DNA of 64,000 bases from Gp6-AA40 sp035571515 (GTDB taxonomy: Bacteria; Acidobacteriota; Vicinamibacteria; Vicinamibacterales; UBA2999), in the NCBI GenBank assembly GCA_035571515.1, contig DATNCQ010000233.1:1-64000 (forward strand). Reading direction: 5' to 3'. The position numbers were made by a program, and so were the translations under genes. How positions within the stretch are numbered: position 1 is the stretch's first letter; every line of letters starts with the position of its first letter. A model generated the notes under the pieces. That model saw only the letters and a program-made list of their open reading frames with translations, was not told the origin of the DNA and ran no database searches. Of the stretch, positions 33,878-41,945 are shown in pieces.

Positions 33878-34447
33878 TTATACGCGGGAGCCGGGCTTGG
33901 TCACCGGCTTTCCCTCGGCACAGAGCGGGCACGCCTCCCCTTCGTAGGTCGGCAGCGCGATGGTAGCGAGCGCGTGAAAGGGGACGTCGATGCGTTGCCG
34001 GCCGCCGCTGCGGTCGATGATGGCGGCCGCGCCGACCACCGTCGCCCCCGCCGCGCGCGCGACGTCGATCGTCTCCTGCGTCGAGCCGCCAGTCGTGACG
34101 ACGTCCTCGACCACGAGCACCTTCTCGCCCGGTTCGAGCGAGAAACCGCGCCGCAGCGTCAACTTCCCGTCCTGCCGCTCGGCGAAGATGGCGCGGACGC
34201 CGAGCGCGCGCCCCACTTCCTGCCCGATGACGATGCCTCCGAGCGCCGGAGAGAGCACGACGTCCGCTGCAAGCGAACGGACACGGTCGGCAATCGCGAC
34301 GCCGCAGGCTTCCGCTTCCGCGGGATGCTGCAGCACGAGCGCGCATTGCAGGTAGCCGGGGCTGTGCAGTCCCGATGTCAGCCGGAAATGTCCTTCGAGC
34401 AGCGCGCCGACGCGTCGAAACCGATCGAGCACGGGATCCGTAGTCAC
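33878..34447 (-). CDS. pyrE: Orotate phosphoribosyltransferase
   Basis: 189 residues. Makes orotidylate from orotate and PRPP. PRPP loop VLVVEDVVTTGGSTQE, hood loop AERQDGKLTLRRGF, and HFRLTSGLHSPGYLQ at the start. A C-terminal CPLC motif (GEACPLCAEGKPV) suggests a bound metal or disulfide. The gene is apart from the main pyr locus at 46-52 kb, where a second PyrE-like protein is encoded. GTG start at 34447 with TATGAT 6 nt upstream. Confidence 0.93.
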   Translation of the reverse strand: MTTDPVLDRFRRVGALLEGHFRLTSGLHSPGYLQCALVLQHPAEAEACGVAIADRVRSLAADVVLSPALGGIVIGQEVGRALGVRAIFAERQDGKLTLRRGFSLEPGEKVLVVEDVVTTGGSTQETIDVARAAGATVVGAAAIIDRSGGRQRIDVPFHALATIALPTYEGEACPLCAEGKPVTKPGSRV

Positions 34448-34453
34448 AATGTC

Positions 34454-34459
34454 ATCATA
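34454..34459 (-). promoter_or_regulatory. -10-like hexamer TATGAT before pyrE
   Basis: Read on the minus strand, TATGAT ends 6 nt before the GTG start at 34447, with ACATT and no Shine-Dalgarno sequence between. Candidate leaderless promoter. Confidence 0.4.
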
Positions 34460-34509
34460 CGTTCATAGATCTGCCACGCGGGAGGGGCCACAGTCAGGTG
34501 TGATGGTGT

Positions 34510-34600
34510 CCGGCCAGGTAGCAGGTAGCAGGTAGCAGGTATCAGGCGTGGTCAAGGTATCAGCGAGCCGGTTTCAGGTTTGAGGCGTATTAGGAAGCAG
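34510..34600. repeat. Word repeat GGTAGCAGGTAGCAGG
   Basis: AGGTAGCAGGTAGCAGGTAT followed by CAGGTTTCAGGTTTGAGG variants, between divergent pyrE and the TolC-like gene. It continues into the Shine-Dalgarno region of the latter (GGAGCAGGA). Confidence 0.65.
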
Positions 34601-34628
34601 GTTTCGGCGAGAGGCACGGAGCAGGACG

Positions 34629-36275
34629 ATGCGAACGACTTTCATGCGAGCAGCGCTGATCACGGCACTCATCGGCATCGGCGGTAGCGCGGTGGCGCGG
34701 GCGCAGACGCCCGGCGACCAGGTTCGCCGGCTCAGCGTCGACGAAGCGGTGCGGCTGGCGCTCGACAACAACCTCGGCGTGCAGATTGCGCGCATCAACC
34801 CGCAGCTCCAGGACCTCGCCGTGGCGCTCGCGCACGCGGCGTGGGTGCCGACGTTCAACACGACCGTGCAGGGAGCGAGCACCGACATCCCGAACACGAG
34901 CTTCCTCTCGGGCACGACCGGCAGCAAGGTCACCAACGGCCGCCTGGCGAGCAACATCGGCGTGCTGCAGCAGACGCCGTGGGGCGGCAGCTACAGCGTC
35001 GGCTGGGACAGCTCGCGCCAGACGACGACCAATATCTTCTCCAACTTCTCGCCGCAGCTGCAGTCGTCGCTGTCGCTCAACATCCGGCAGCCGCTGCTGC
35101 GGAACTTCGGCATGGACAGCCTGCGCCAGCAGGTGATTCTCAGCGAGAAGAACCGCGAGATCTCCGACATCGAGGTCGAGCAGACGGTGGCGACGACCTC
35201 GCGCGCGGTGCGCAACGCCTACTGGGATCTCGCCTATGCCCTCGCCTCGCTCGCCGTGCAGCAGCAGTCGCTCGACCTGGCGCGCGAATCGCTGCGCGAG
35301 ACGAACGCGCGCATCCAGATCGGCACCACCCCGCCGATCGACGCGGTCGAGGCCGAAGCCGAAGTCGCCACGCGCGACGAGGCGGTCATCGTCGCCCAGG
35401 CGCAGATCGAGAACGCGCAGGACGCGCTCCGCACGCTCGTTTTCAACCAGGCGGCGCCGGACTTCTGGACCGCGCGCATCGAGCCGACCGACCTGCCGGC
35501 GTTCGAACCGGCCAGGGTCGACGTGGACGGCGCGGTCCGCAACGCGCTGCAGATGCGGACCGACCTCCTGCAGGCGCGCAAATCCCTCGAGGAGAACGAC
35601 ATCAACGTCAGGTACTACCGCAACCAGACGTTGCCCGACGTCACCGCCAGCTTCGATTACGGGCTGACCGGCCTCGGCGGCACCCAGTTCGTGCGCGGCA
35701 CGGGCTTCCCGGGCCCGATCATCGGCGCGACGCAGCGCAGCTTCGGATCGGTGATCGGCGACCTGTTCGGCAACCAGTTCCCGAACTGGACGCTGGCGCT
35801 GAACATCAGCTATCCGATGGGCCGCAGCCAGCAGGAGGCGAGCCTCGCGCGCGCGCAGCTCGAGGGCAGCCAGGCGGTGACGCAGTTGAAGAACGCGGAG
35901 CTGCAGGTCGTCACGCAGGTGCGCAACGTCGCGCGCTCTGTGCAGACCAATGCGAAGCGCGTCGAGAGCACGCGCGTGGCGCGCTCGCTGGCCGAGCAGC
36001 GGCTCGACGCCGAGCAGAAGAAGCTGGCCGCCGGCACCTCGACCAACTTCGTCGTCTTCCAGGCGCAGCGCGACCTGGCGCAGGCGCGCAACAACGAGCT
36101 GAGCGCGGTCCTCGACTACGACCGGTCGGTCGTCGACTTCGAGACCGTGCAGCGAGCGCCCGTCGCCGGGGCCGGCCTGGCCACGGCATCGACGGTCACG
36201 AGCGGCACGCTGGGAGCCGGGGCGACCGCGGCGCCCGCCGCCACCGGCGGTACGCTGATTAGCGGATCGCGGTAA
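34629..36275 (+). CDS. TolC-family outer-membrane channel protein
   Basis: 548 residues with a signal peptide (GSAVARAQ). Repeated OEP-type helical hairpins, RRLSVDEAVRLALDNNLGVQ and DVDGAVRNALQMRTDLLQAR, each start a pseudo-repeat. The LNISYPMGRSQQEASLARAQ and YDRSVVDFETVQRAP segments are typical of acidobacterial TolC homologues. A trimer spanning the outer membrane and periplasm is expected, serving type I secretion or efflux. No inner-membrane pump genes are adjacent. The last 35 residues are a low-complexity Ala/Thr/Gly tail. Confidence 0.88.
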   Translation: MRTTFMRAALITALIGIGGSAVARAQTPGDQVRRLSVDEAVRLALDNNLGVQIARINPQLQDLAVALAHAAWVPTFNTTVQGASTDIPNTSFLSGTTGSKVTNGRLASNIGVLQQTPWGGSYSVGWDSSRQTTTNIFSNFSPQLQSSLSLNIRQPLLRNFGMDSLRQQVILSEKNREISDIEVEQTVATTSRAVRNAYWDLAYALASLAVQQQSLDLARESLRETNARIQIGTTPPIDAVEAEAEVATRDEAVIVAQAQIENAQDALRTLVFNQAAPDFWTARIEPTDLPAFEPARVDVDGAVRNALQMRTDLLQARKSLEENDINVRYYRNQTLPDVTASFDYGLTGLGGTQFVRGTGFPGPIIGATQRSFGSVIGDLFGNQFPNWTLALNISYPMGRSQQEASLARAQLEGSQAVTQLKNAELQVVTQVRNVARSVQTNAKRVESTRVARSLAEQRLDAEQKKLAAGTSTNFVVFQAQRDLAQARNNELSAVLDYDRSVVDFETVQRAPVAGAGLATASTVTSGTLGAGATAAPAATGGTLISGSR

Positions 36276-36279
36276 TGCA

Positions 36280-36403
36280 GAATTCAAAATGCACAATGCA
36301 ACCTCATGTCGTGCGCGGCAACGGCGTGAACGTCGCGACGAGTGTCAGCAACGCCGCCGCGATCCGAGTACCGTTTGCATTTTGAATTTTGCATTTTGAA
36401 TTG
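36280..36403. repeat. Inverted AT-rich repeat TTCAAAATGC / GCATTTTGAA
   Basis: AATTCAAAATGCACAATGCA near 36282 faces TTTGCATTTTGAATTTTGCA near 36373, so the two ends can pair over about 14 bases with a loop of about 70 bases. The right copy ends at the ATG of the glycosyltransferase gene. Its AT content is far above the surroundings. Confidence 0.6.
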
Positions 36404-37186
36404 ATGCCGCCGCTGACGGTCACCATCATCACGCTGAACGAGGCCGCGCACATCGGCGCGGCCGTCGATTCCGCCTCCTTCGCCGACGAAATCCTCGTCG
36501 TCGATTCGGGCAGCGGGGACGGGACGACCGACATCGCGCGCGGCAGGGGCGCGCGCGTGCTGACGCGCGCCTGGACCGGATACGTCGACCAGAAGAATTA
36601 CGCCGCTGGACAGGCGAGCCACGACTGGATCTTGTCGCTCGACGCCGACGAACGGATCCCGGCGCCGCTCGCCGGGGAGATCAGGGGCCTGCTCGCGGGA
36701 GATCCGCCGTATCACGGCTACCGGGTGCCGCGCGTGACCTTTCATCTGGGCCGCTGGGTTCGAACCACGGACTTCTATCCGGACTACCAGACGCGGCTGT
36801 ACGATCGCCGCTTCGCTCGATGGTGCGGCCGCTACGTGCACGAGTCGGTCAGCGTCGACGGACCGTCTGGTCAGCTGACGCACGACCTCGAACACTACTC
36901 ATTCGCCGACCTGCGCGATCAGATCGAGCGGATCAATTACTACTCAACGCTGGCGGCGCGGCAGATGTACGAAGCGGGCAGGCGGACGGGACCCGTCGAA
37001 ATACTGGTGCATCCGCCCGCGGCATTCCTTCGCAATTACATCTTGAGGAAGGGCTTTCTCGACGGTACCGCGGGGCTGACGATCTCGCTGATGAACGCGT
37101 GGTCGGTCGGCCTGAAGTTCATGAAGCTCTGGGAGCTGCAAACAACGTCCAACGACCAGCGACCAACCCCCGGGGCGGATCGATAA
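36404..37186 (+). CDS. Family 2 glycosyltransferase (WaaE/KdtX-like)
   Basis: 260 residues. GT-A fold with TVTIITLNEAAHIGAAVDSA, ILVVDSGSGDGTTDIARGRG, and the DxD-like LSLDADERIP that binds the metal-nucleotide sugar. The acceptor part FYPDYQTRLYDRRFARW is typical of LPS core and exopolysaccharide transferases of the WaaE type. The donor and acceptor sugars cannot be told. The tail ELQTTSNDQRPTPGADR is encoded by a low-complexity CCAACGACCAGCGACCAAC repeat and is not part of the family. The ATG at 36404 comes straight after an AT-rich repeat. Confidence 0.87.
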   Translation: MPPLTVTIITLNEAAHIGAAVDSASFADEILVVDSGSGDGTTDIARGRGARVLTRAWTGYVDQKNYAAGQASHDWILSLDADERIPAPLAGEIRGLLAGDPPYHGYRVPRVTFHLGRWVRTTDFYPDYQTRLYDRRFARWCGRYVHESVSVDGPSGQLTHDLEHYSFADLRDQIERINYYSTLAARQMYEAGRRTGPVEILVHPPAAFLRNYILRKGFLDGTAGLTISLMNAWSVGLKFMKLWELQTTSNDQRPTPGADR

Positions 37187-37219
37187 CTCCGTGGAAGTTG
37201 GGAATTGGAAATTGGGAGC
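37131..37219. repeat. Two word repeats between convergent genes
   Basis: CAACGTCCAACGACCAGCGA inside the end of the glycosyltransferase gene, then AAGTTGGGAATTGGAAATTG in the gap up to the stop of the next gene on the minus strand. Confidence 0.6.
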
Positions 37220-37633
37220 TTACTGCGAAGAACAGGAGTCTTTGATCGGCACCCACGCGGTCATCTTGATGCGCGGCAGGTCACCGAAGCGGTCGGCGTC
37301 GGGCTTGCCCTCGTCCTCGATCACCCCGATGACTTCGATCTGCTGGCCGATCCGGCGCCCGAGCTCCTTCTCGCGATCGCCGGTGATGCTATAGGCGGTC
37401 GCCTTCCTCGCGCCCTCGGGCTTGACCATCGTCAACACGAACTCGTTGCCGACGCCGAGGCCCGTGCCGAGCGCGCCGCCCCGGCCTTCGCTGCGCTCTT
37501 TCCGATAGTCCTTCTCCCACTGGACGCAGCCGCTGATGCGGACTTCCCTGGCCGCGTCGCCAGCCGACTGGGCCAGCGCCGGGGCGACCGCGCCGAGCAA
37601 CGACACGACGAGTGAGATCGCAATCGATCGCAT
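37220..37633 (-). CDS. Small secreted protein of unknown function
   Basis: 137 residues. The signal peptide ends at APALAQ. The mature part has one motif-like beta segment (EVRISGCVQWEKDYRKE) and a second (GQQIEVIGVIEDEG), suggesting an OB-like beta barrel. Two cysteines (SGCVQW and DSCSSQ) could form a disulfide. GGAAGGAGACC precedes the ATG, so translation is well supported. I do not recognise the family. It lies 10 nt after the 94-residue gene upstream. Confidence 0.7.
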   Translation of the reverse strand: MRSIAISLVVSLLGAVAPALAQSAGDAAREVRISGCVQWEKDYRKERSEGRGGALGTGLGVGNEFVLTMVKPEGARKATAYSITGDREKELGRRIGQQIEVIGVIEDEGKPDADRFGDLPRIKMTAWVPIKDSCSSQ

Positions 37634-37643
37634 GGTCTCCTTC

Positions 37644-37928
37644 CTAACGTGCGGGCTTCTTCCGGCGCTTCAGGTTGCGGCCTCGATCGGCGGCGAGTGA
37701 ACGGGGAAGGACGATCCCGGTGCGCGGCGCGGCGGGCTGCTCGAACAGTTTCTTTTCGACAGGGAGGATTGAGACCGACTCCTCGCTCAATGCGGGCTCG
37801 GCCATTTCCTCCGACAGCAGGTAACAGGCGAGGGAGGTGTAGACGTCATACACCTGTCCCCTCGACAGCCGCGACAGCTGAATCCCGTCAATACTGCCTC
37901 TCAGTGTTCTTGTAATTCGGACACGCAT
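37644..37928 (-). CDS. Small basic protein of 94 residues, unknown function
   Basis: Starts MRVRITRTLRGSIDGIQLSR, then LSRGQVYDVYTSLACYLLSE, a compact N-terminal domain of about 40 residues seen, to my recollection, as a stand-alone small protein in Acidobacteriota. The C-terminal half ends in a strongly basic tail (GRNLKRRKKPAR). The ATG at 37928 has no clear ribosome site. Possible nucleic-acid binding is a guess. Confidence 0.55.
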   Translation of the reverse strand: MRVRITRTLRGSIDGIQLSRLSRGQVYDVYTSLACYLLSEEMAEPALSEESVSILPVEKKLFEQPAAPRTGIVLPRSLAADRGRNLKRRKKPAR

Positions 37929-37970
37929 CGCTGGGCCGTAAACGCTGGATCGTCAGCAGTCCTTCAATAA

Positions 37971-38771
37971 TCATTCCGTCCTTATTTTTCGAGCGCCGGA
38001 TTTGGGACGGCACATTCCGCGAAGCGGGCACTGACGATCGCCCTGCGGTCTCCCGTAGCCGCACGCGTTCATCATCCCCACATGACATAACGAAAAATCG
38101 TACCGAACCGGATCGGCCTCCCGAATCGACCGCAAAGAGGCGGTGATTTCGGCCGCCATTCGCCATCCCGGCGTCGAATACCGCGTCAAACGGAGGCAGC
38201 GACCGAGACGGATCACATGGGTGTCGAGCGGAATGATGAGCCGCGATGGGGACACGAGTGTCCACGTCCCGAGGTCGATGGCGTCGCGTCGAACCATCCA
38301 CCGCAGGAAGAGATTGAGCCGCTTGCAGGCGCTCCCTGCTGACGGGCGCGGGAAGAAATAACAGACGCCCGGCCGCTTCGGAACACGGCCGTATGCGGGG
38401 GCCAGGTCCGTCTGCAGTGCGCGCGTCGAGAACGCCTCGAGGGCCAACGCGATGTCCGGGGCGGCCAGATTGTCGCCCGCCACGAAGAACCGTTCGATCG
38501 TCCCGGACTCGCGCAGCATCCGCTGCAGGATGAGCAGCAGCGCCACGAGATCCCGCCCGCGGATCCAGCGATGCACCAGCGGGTCGATCGGGATGCGGTC
38601 GCGAGCCGGCTGGAACGAGCGGACGAACGACCCCGGGTGCGGACCCATGACGGCGAGCAGCGATTCGATGGAGTGGAGCACGCTGGCGACGCGGCCGAAG
38701 GCGAGCGCGGACGCGCAGAAGCCGACGACCTCGCGGTCGTCCGGCGCGGCATAGCGCCGGACGATGTGCAC
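37971..38771 (-). CDS. TIGR02757 (DUF2400) family protein, 5' end disturbed by a repeat
   Basis: 266 residues from a GTG. HIVRRYAAPDDREVVGFCAS, ALEAFSTRALQTDLAP, NLFLRWMVRRDAIDLGTW and PLDTHVIRLGRCLRLTRY are strong family motifs, and C-terminal cysteines (CHVGMMNACG, CPLRGMC) resemble an Fe-S or zinc knuckle. Function is unknown; a distant link to HhH-GPD glycosylases is possible. The same frame runs open upstream (LAPRLEDLYRTFDHV, in which the family normally begins) into a GGATCC-rich repeat at 38847-38922 without any ATG, GTG or TTG. The native start seems to have been replaced. Confidence 0.75.
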   Translation of the reverse strand: MHIVRRYAAPDDREVVGFCASALAFGRVASVLHSIESLLAVMGPHPGSFVRSFQPARDRIPIDPLVHRWIRGRDLVALLLILQRMLRESGTIERFFVAGDNLAAPDIALALEAFSTRALQTDLAPAYGRVPKRPGVCYFFPRPSAGSACKRLNLFLRWMVRRDAIDLGTWTLVSPSRLIIPLDTHVIRLGRCLRLTRYSTPGWRMAAEITASLRSIREADPVRYDFSLCHVGMMNACGYGRPQGDRQCPLRGMCRPKSGARKIRTE

Positions 38772-38846
38772 GGGATCGGATGCGGCGTCGACGTGGTCGA
38801 ACGTACGATAGAGGTCCTCGAGCCGCGGCGCGAGCTCGAGCGCACG

Positions 38847-38922
38847 GGTCCGGATTCGGATCCCGGATCCCCCTCGACTTCGCTCGGGGCAAGCCGGATC
38901 CCGGTTCCCGGCCGGGATCCGC
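38847..38922. repeat. GGATCCCGG/CCCTCGAC repeat at the 5' end of the TIGR02757 gene
   Basis: CGGATTCGGATCCCGGATCC, then CCCTCGACTTCGCTCGGGGC and AAGCCGGATCCCGGTTCCC. GGATCCCGGATCC words recur in pyrK near 50560, and the CTCGACTTCGCTCGGG core near 59010. It fills the gap between two minus-strand genes. Confidence 0.65.
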
Positions 38923-39609
38923 CTACTTCGGGAACGGCTTGAGCGCAGGGGAATTTCCCGGGGGCAACCCCGTACGTCCCACGTTGAGGACCATCGAAAT
39001 CATCGAGTAGTAGCCGTTGAGGCCGACCAGGTCCATCATCCCCTGCTCGCCGTACTTGGCCACCATGCGCGCGTACGTGCGGTCGGTCACGCTGTGAAAG
39101 TCGTTCAGCTCGTTGCTGAAGTCGTAGACGATCTCCATCCCCTCGCTCAGCCCCTCGGGCCGGCGGCCGTCGGCGACGGCCTGGATGATGGCGTCGCTGA
39201 GGCCCGCGGTCCTGCCGTCGGCCGCGTGCACGTACCATTCGTACTGCTGCGTCCAGCGGCGCGAGACGAGCAGGATCGCGAACTCGCTGACGTCGCGCGG
39301 CAGCGAGTTGCCGAACCGGAGGTAGGTGCCCATCTTCGCGGCGTTGATCATCAGCTGCGGGCTGCGGCTCAGCGGCACGAACGGGCCGAATACCTCCTGC
39401 TTGCGTTCGACGAGGAACTCGGCGGCGGCCTTTTTCTGCGCGTCGGTCAGCTTGTCGGCCGGAATCGGCGGCAGCCGGTCCTGCGCCAACGCCGGGGACG
39501 CGCAGAGCGTCAGCACCGCGAGCGCCGCACACACCCTGCCTGCTGCCAGCGTCCAGCCGCCTGCGCTCTCACTGCCCACTGCCCGTTGCCTGCTGCCTGC
39601 TGCCTGCAT
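38923..39609 (-). CDS. Secreted carboxymuconolactone decarboxylase/AhpD-like protein
   Basis: 228 residues. The mature part has the CMD helical fold: PRDVSEFAILLVSRRWTQQY, EWYVHAADGRTAGLSDAIIQ, and TYARMVAKYGEQGMMDLVGL. The CxxC of active AhpD peroxidases is absent, so a lactone- or decarboxylase-type role, or none, is possible. The first 25 residues (MQAAGSRQRAVGSESAGG) are encoded by a GCAGGCAGCAGG word repeat. The GTG at 39534 would give a normal signal peptide (CAALAVLTLCASPALAQ) and may be the real start. Confidence 0.78.
   Translation of the reverse strand: MQAAGSRQRAVGSESAGGWTLAAGRVCAALAVLTLCASPALAQDRLPPIPADKLTDAQKKAAAEFLVERKQEVFGPFVPLSRSPQLMINAAKMGTYLRFGNSLPRDVSEFAILLVSRRWTQQYEWYVHAADGRTAGLSDAIIQAVADGRRPEGLSEGMEIVYDFSNELNDFHSVTDRTYARMVAKYGEQGMMDLVGLNGYYSMISMVLNVGRTGLPPGNSPALKPFPK
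39560..39609. repeat. Word repeat TGCCTGCTGCCTGC at the start of the CMD gene
   Basis: CACTGCCCACTGCCCGTTGC then CTGCTGCCTGCTGCCTGCAT. It supplies the upstream ATG of the CMD-family gene and its odd N-terminus. Confidence 0.65.
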
Positions 39610-39610
39610 G

Positions 39611-40411
39611 TCATCCTCTCAATTCCGCAAATCGGCGCGCGAACCGCTCGACCCGCGCCTGGTCGACGAAGTTGTGGCCGGCGCCATCTTTCTTGAAATA
39701 GCTGCCGACGATCAAGCCGTTGACCCTCGGCAGCATCCGCTCGATGTTTTCCGGCGTCGCGCCGCTGCCGACGAGGATCGGGAGGCTGGTGGCCGCCCGG
39801 ACCGCCTCGATGTCCGCCGCGCTGGTTTCGACGCCCGTCCTGTCGCCGCTGACGATGACCGCGTCGGCGAGGCCGCGCTCGGCGAGATCGCGCGTCTCGA
39901 TGTCGAGGCTGCGGCCCGCGAGCGGGGCCGCGTGCTTGACCCCGACGTCGGCGAAGATCAGCGCCTTCGACTTGAGCGTGCTGCGCAGCCTCACCGAGAA
40001 CTGGCTGCTTCCCTGCACGATGCCCTGGTCGGCGACGACCGCCCCCATGTGCACGTTGACGCGAACGTAATGGGCGCCACTGGCCGCGGCAATCGCAATG
40101 GCCGCCTCGCCGTCGCTGCGCAGCACGTTGATGCCGACCGGCATCCCCGCGGCGCGGACGACGTCGCGCGAGACCGCCGCCATCGCCGCGACCGTTTCGG
40201 CCGGCACGCGCCCGGGAAAGTACGGCATGTCGCGGAAATTCTCGACGATGACCGAATCGAGGGCGTGGCGCTTGAACACCTCGAGCTCGGCGAGCGCCTG
40301 GTCGTACACCTTCTGCATGCCGCCGTCGTAGAGCGGCGCGCCCGGCAGGGGCAGCAGGTGGAGCACGCCGATGAGCGGCTGGCGCGCGCCGAAGAGATCC
40401 TGGAATGGCAT
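39611..40411 (-). CDS. BtpA/SgcQ family TIM-barrel protein
   Basis: 266 residues. ARQPLIGVLHLLPLPGAPLY, ALDSVIVENFRDMPYFPGRV, HYVRVNVHMGAVVADQG and DAVIVSGDRTGVETSAADI identify the BtpA family. In Synechocystis BtpA stabilises photosystem I; elsewhere the family is found in sugar and nucleoside catabolism clusters and its enzyme role is unclear. Here it sits between the CMD protein and the HD-GYP gene, so context gives no clear partner. ATG at 40411. Confidence 0.88.
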   Translation of the reverse strand: MPFQDLFGARQPLIGVLHLLPLPGAPLYDGGMQKVYDQALAELEVFKRHALDSVIVENFRDMPYFPGRVPAETVAAMAAVSRDVVRAAGMPVGINVLRSDGEAAIAIAAASGAHYVRVNVHMGAVVADQGIVQGSSQFSVRLRSTLKSKALIFADVGVKHAAPLAGRSLDIETRDLAERGLADAVIVSGDRTGVETSAADIEAVRAATSLPILVGSGATPENIERMLPRVNGLIVGSYFKKDGAGHNFVDQARVERFARRFAELRG

Positions 40412-40434
40412 GCCTGCCGCGCGCCTTTCGAAGT

Positions 40435-41538
40435 CTACGAGTAGCTCGCCACGACGCCGTCGCGGTAGCGGGCCTGGACCTCGACGACCTCCTTCAGGTG
40501 CTCGAAGAACACGTCGACGATGCGCGGGTCGAAGTGGGTGCCGCGCTCGCGGCGCAGGATCTCGCACGCCTCCTCGTTGCTGAACGCCGGCTTGTAGGGG
40601 CGGACGCTCGTGACCGCGTCGAACACGTCGGCGACCGCGCAGATGCGGCCCGACAACGGGATGGCCTCGCCCGACAGCCCGTTCGGGTATCCGCTGCCGT
40701 CCCACCATTCGTGGTGCGACATGGCGATGATCTGCCCTTCCTGCAGCAGCCTCGACGACGTGTTGCCAAGAATGCGGCCGCCGATGGTCGTGTGCTGACG
40801 CATCACGTCCCGCTCCGGATCGTCGAGATCGGCGGGCTTGCGGAGGATGTCGTCAGGGATGCCGAGCTTGCCGACGTCGTGCATGCGGCTCGCGTGCAGG
40901 ATGTCCTCGACCTCGCCCGGCGGGAGGCGGAGGCCGCGGGCGATGATCGCGGCGAAGTGGCTCATGCGGTGGATGTGATAGGCCGTCGTCTTGTCCTTGA
41001 ATTCGGCGGCGATGGCCAGGCGCTCGACCGTGTCGAGCTGCGCCTGGTGCGCCTGCCGCTGCGCCTCCACCATCGCCTGCAGCGCGTCGCGCAGGCTCGC
41101 CGTGCGCCGCTCGACGAGCAGCTCCAGCTCGCGCTGCTGCAGGCGCAGCGCGTCCTGTGCTTCCTTCATCCGCAGCAGCGATGCCATGCGCACGCGCAGC
41201 TCGATGCGCTCGAACGGCTTCGAGATGAAGTCGTTGGCGCCGGCTTCCACCGCCAGCAGCCGGTCTTCCCGGCTCGTCAGCCCCGTGACCATGATGATCG
41301 GCACGTCGCCGCCCTGCGGGTCGCGCCTGATCCGCTGCGCCACCTGGAAGCCGTCCATCCCCGCCATCATGACGTCGAGCAGGATCAGGTCGACGTCGAG
41401 GTGCAGCTTGGCGAGCGCCTCCACGCCGTCGCGCGCGACGTCCGCCTCGTAGCCGAGCGACTCCACCATCGCCACCAGCAGCTCGCGGTTCGGTTCTTCG
41501 TCGTCGACGATGAGGATCCGCTTCAGACGGGCGGCCAC
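40435..41538 (-). CDS. HD-GYP cyclic-di-GMP phosphodiesterase response regulator
   Basis: 367 residues. Receiver domain 1-125 with phosphoacceptor D55 (LILLDVMMAGMDG) and KP in FISKPFERIE. A coiled linker follows, then an HD-GYP domain with HIHRMSHFAAIIARGL, ASRMHDVGKLGIPD and the defining HHEWWDGSGYPNGL. HD-GYP proteins hydrolyse cyclic-di-GMP. It is the last gene of the five-gene unit starting at 46244, with 1 nt to the receiver upstream. It probably serves as output of the hybrid kinase. Confidence 0.93.
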   Translation of the reverse strand: MAARLKRILIVDDEEPNRELLVAMVESLGYEADVARDGVEALAKLHLDVDLILLDVMMAGMDGFQVAQRIRRDPQGGDVPIIMVTGLTSREDRLLAVEAGANDFISKPFERIELRVRMASLLRMKEAQDALRLQQRELELLVERRTASLRDALQAMVEAQRQAHQAQLDTVERLAIAAEFKDKTTAYHIHRMSHFAAIIARGLRLPPGEVEDILHASRMHDVGKLGIPDDILRKPADLDDPERDVMRQHTTIGGRILGNTSSRLLQEGQIIAMSHHEWWDGSGYPNGLSGEAIPLSGRICAVADVFDAVTSVRPYKPAFSNEEACEILRRERGTHFDPRIVDVFFEHLKEVVEVQARYRDGVVASYS

Positions 41539-41539
41539 G

Positions 41540-41938
41540 TCAGCCCTGCTCCCGCGCCAGGAAGCGCGCCACCACCGCGGGGAACGTCCGCGTGTCGATC
41601 GGCTTGGTCAGGTAGCCGTCGCAGCCCGCCTGCCGCGCGCGCTCGTCGTCGCCCTTCATCGCGTGCGCGGTCAGCGCGACGACGGGAATGTGACGCGTCG
41701 CGGCGTCGGCCTTCAGCAGCTGCGTTGCCGCGAGGCCGTCGGTACCGGGGAGACTCAAATCGATGAAGATCAACTGTGGCTGCTCCATCCTGGCGCGTTC
41801 GATGCCGTCTTCCGCGTTTTCCGAGTCGATCACGTCGTAGCCATGCGCCTCGAGCAGCGCGCGAACCAGCTCCAGGTTCAGCAGGTTGTCCTCGATGACG
41901 AGAATTCGCGCTCCGGGCATCGCCGCCGCGTCCTTCAC
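41540..41938 (-). CDS. Stand-alone response regulator receiver (CheY-like)
   Basis: 132 residues: a receiver domain only. Acidic pair ED in ILVIEDNLLN, phosphoacceptor D60 (LIFIDLSLPGTDG), Thr in VVALTAHAM and Lys in GYLTKPIDTRT all intact. There is no output domain, so it either carries phosphate between the hybrid kinase and another protein or acts by protein contact. The hybrid kinase gene ends 7 nt upstream and the HD-GYP gene follows after 1 nt. Confidence 0.93.
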   Translation of the reverse strand: MKDAAAMPGARILVIEDNLLNLELVRALLEAHGYDVIDSENAEDGIERARMEQPQLIFIDLSLPGTDGLAATQLLKADAATRHIPVVALTAHAMKGDDERARQAGCDGYLTKPIDTRTFPAVVARFLAREQG

Positions 41939-41945
41939 CGCGGGC

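Noticed and set aside
34510..34600. CRISPR array
   Set aside because: The repeat unit is 8-10 nt with no unique spacers of constant length and no cas genes. It is a low-complexity word repeat.
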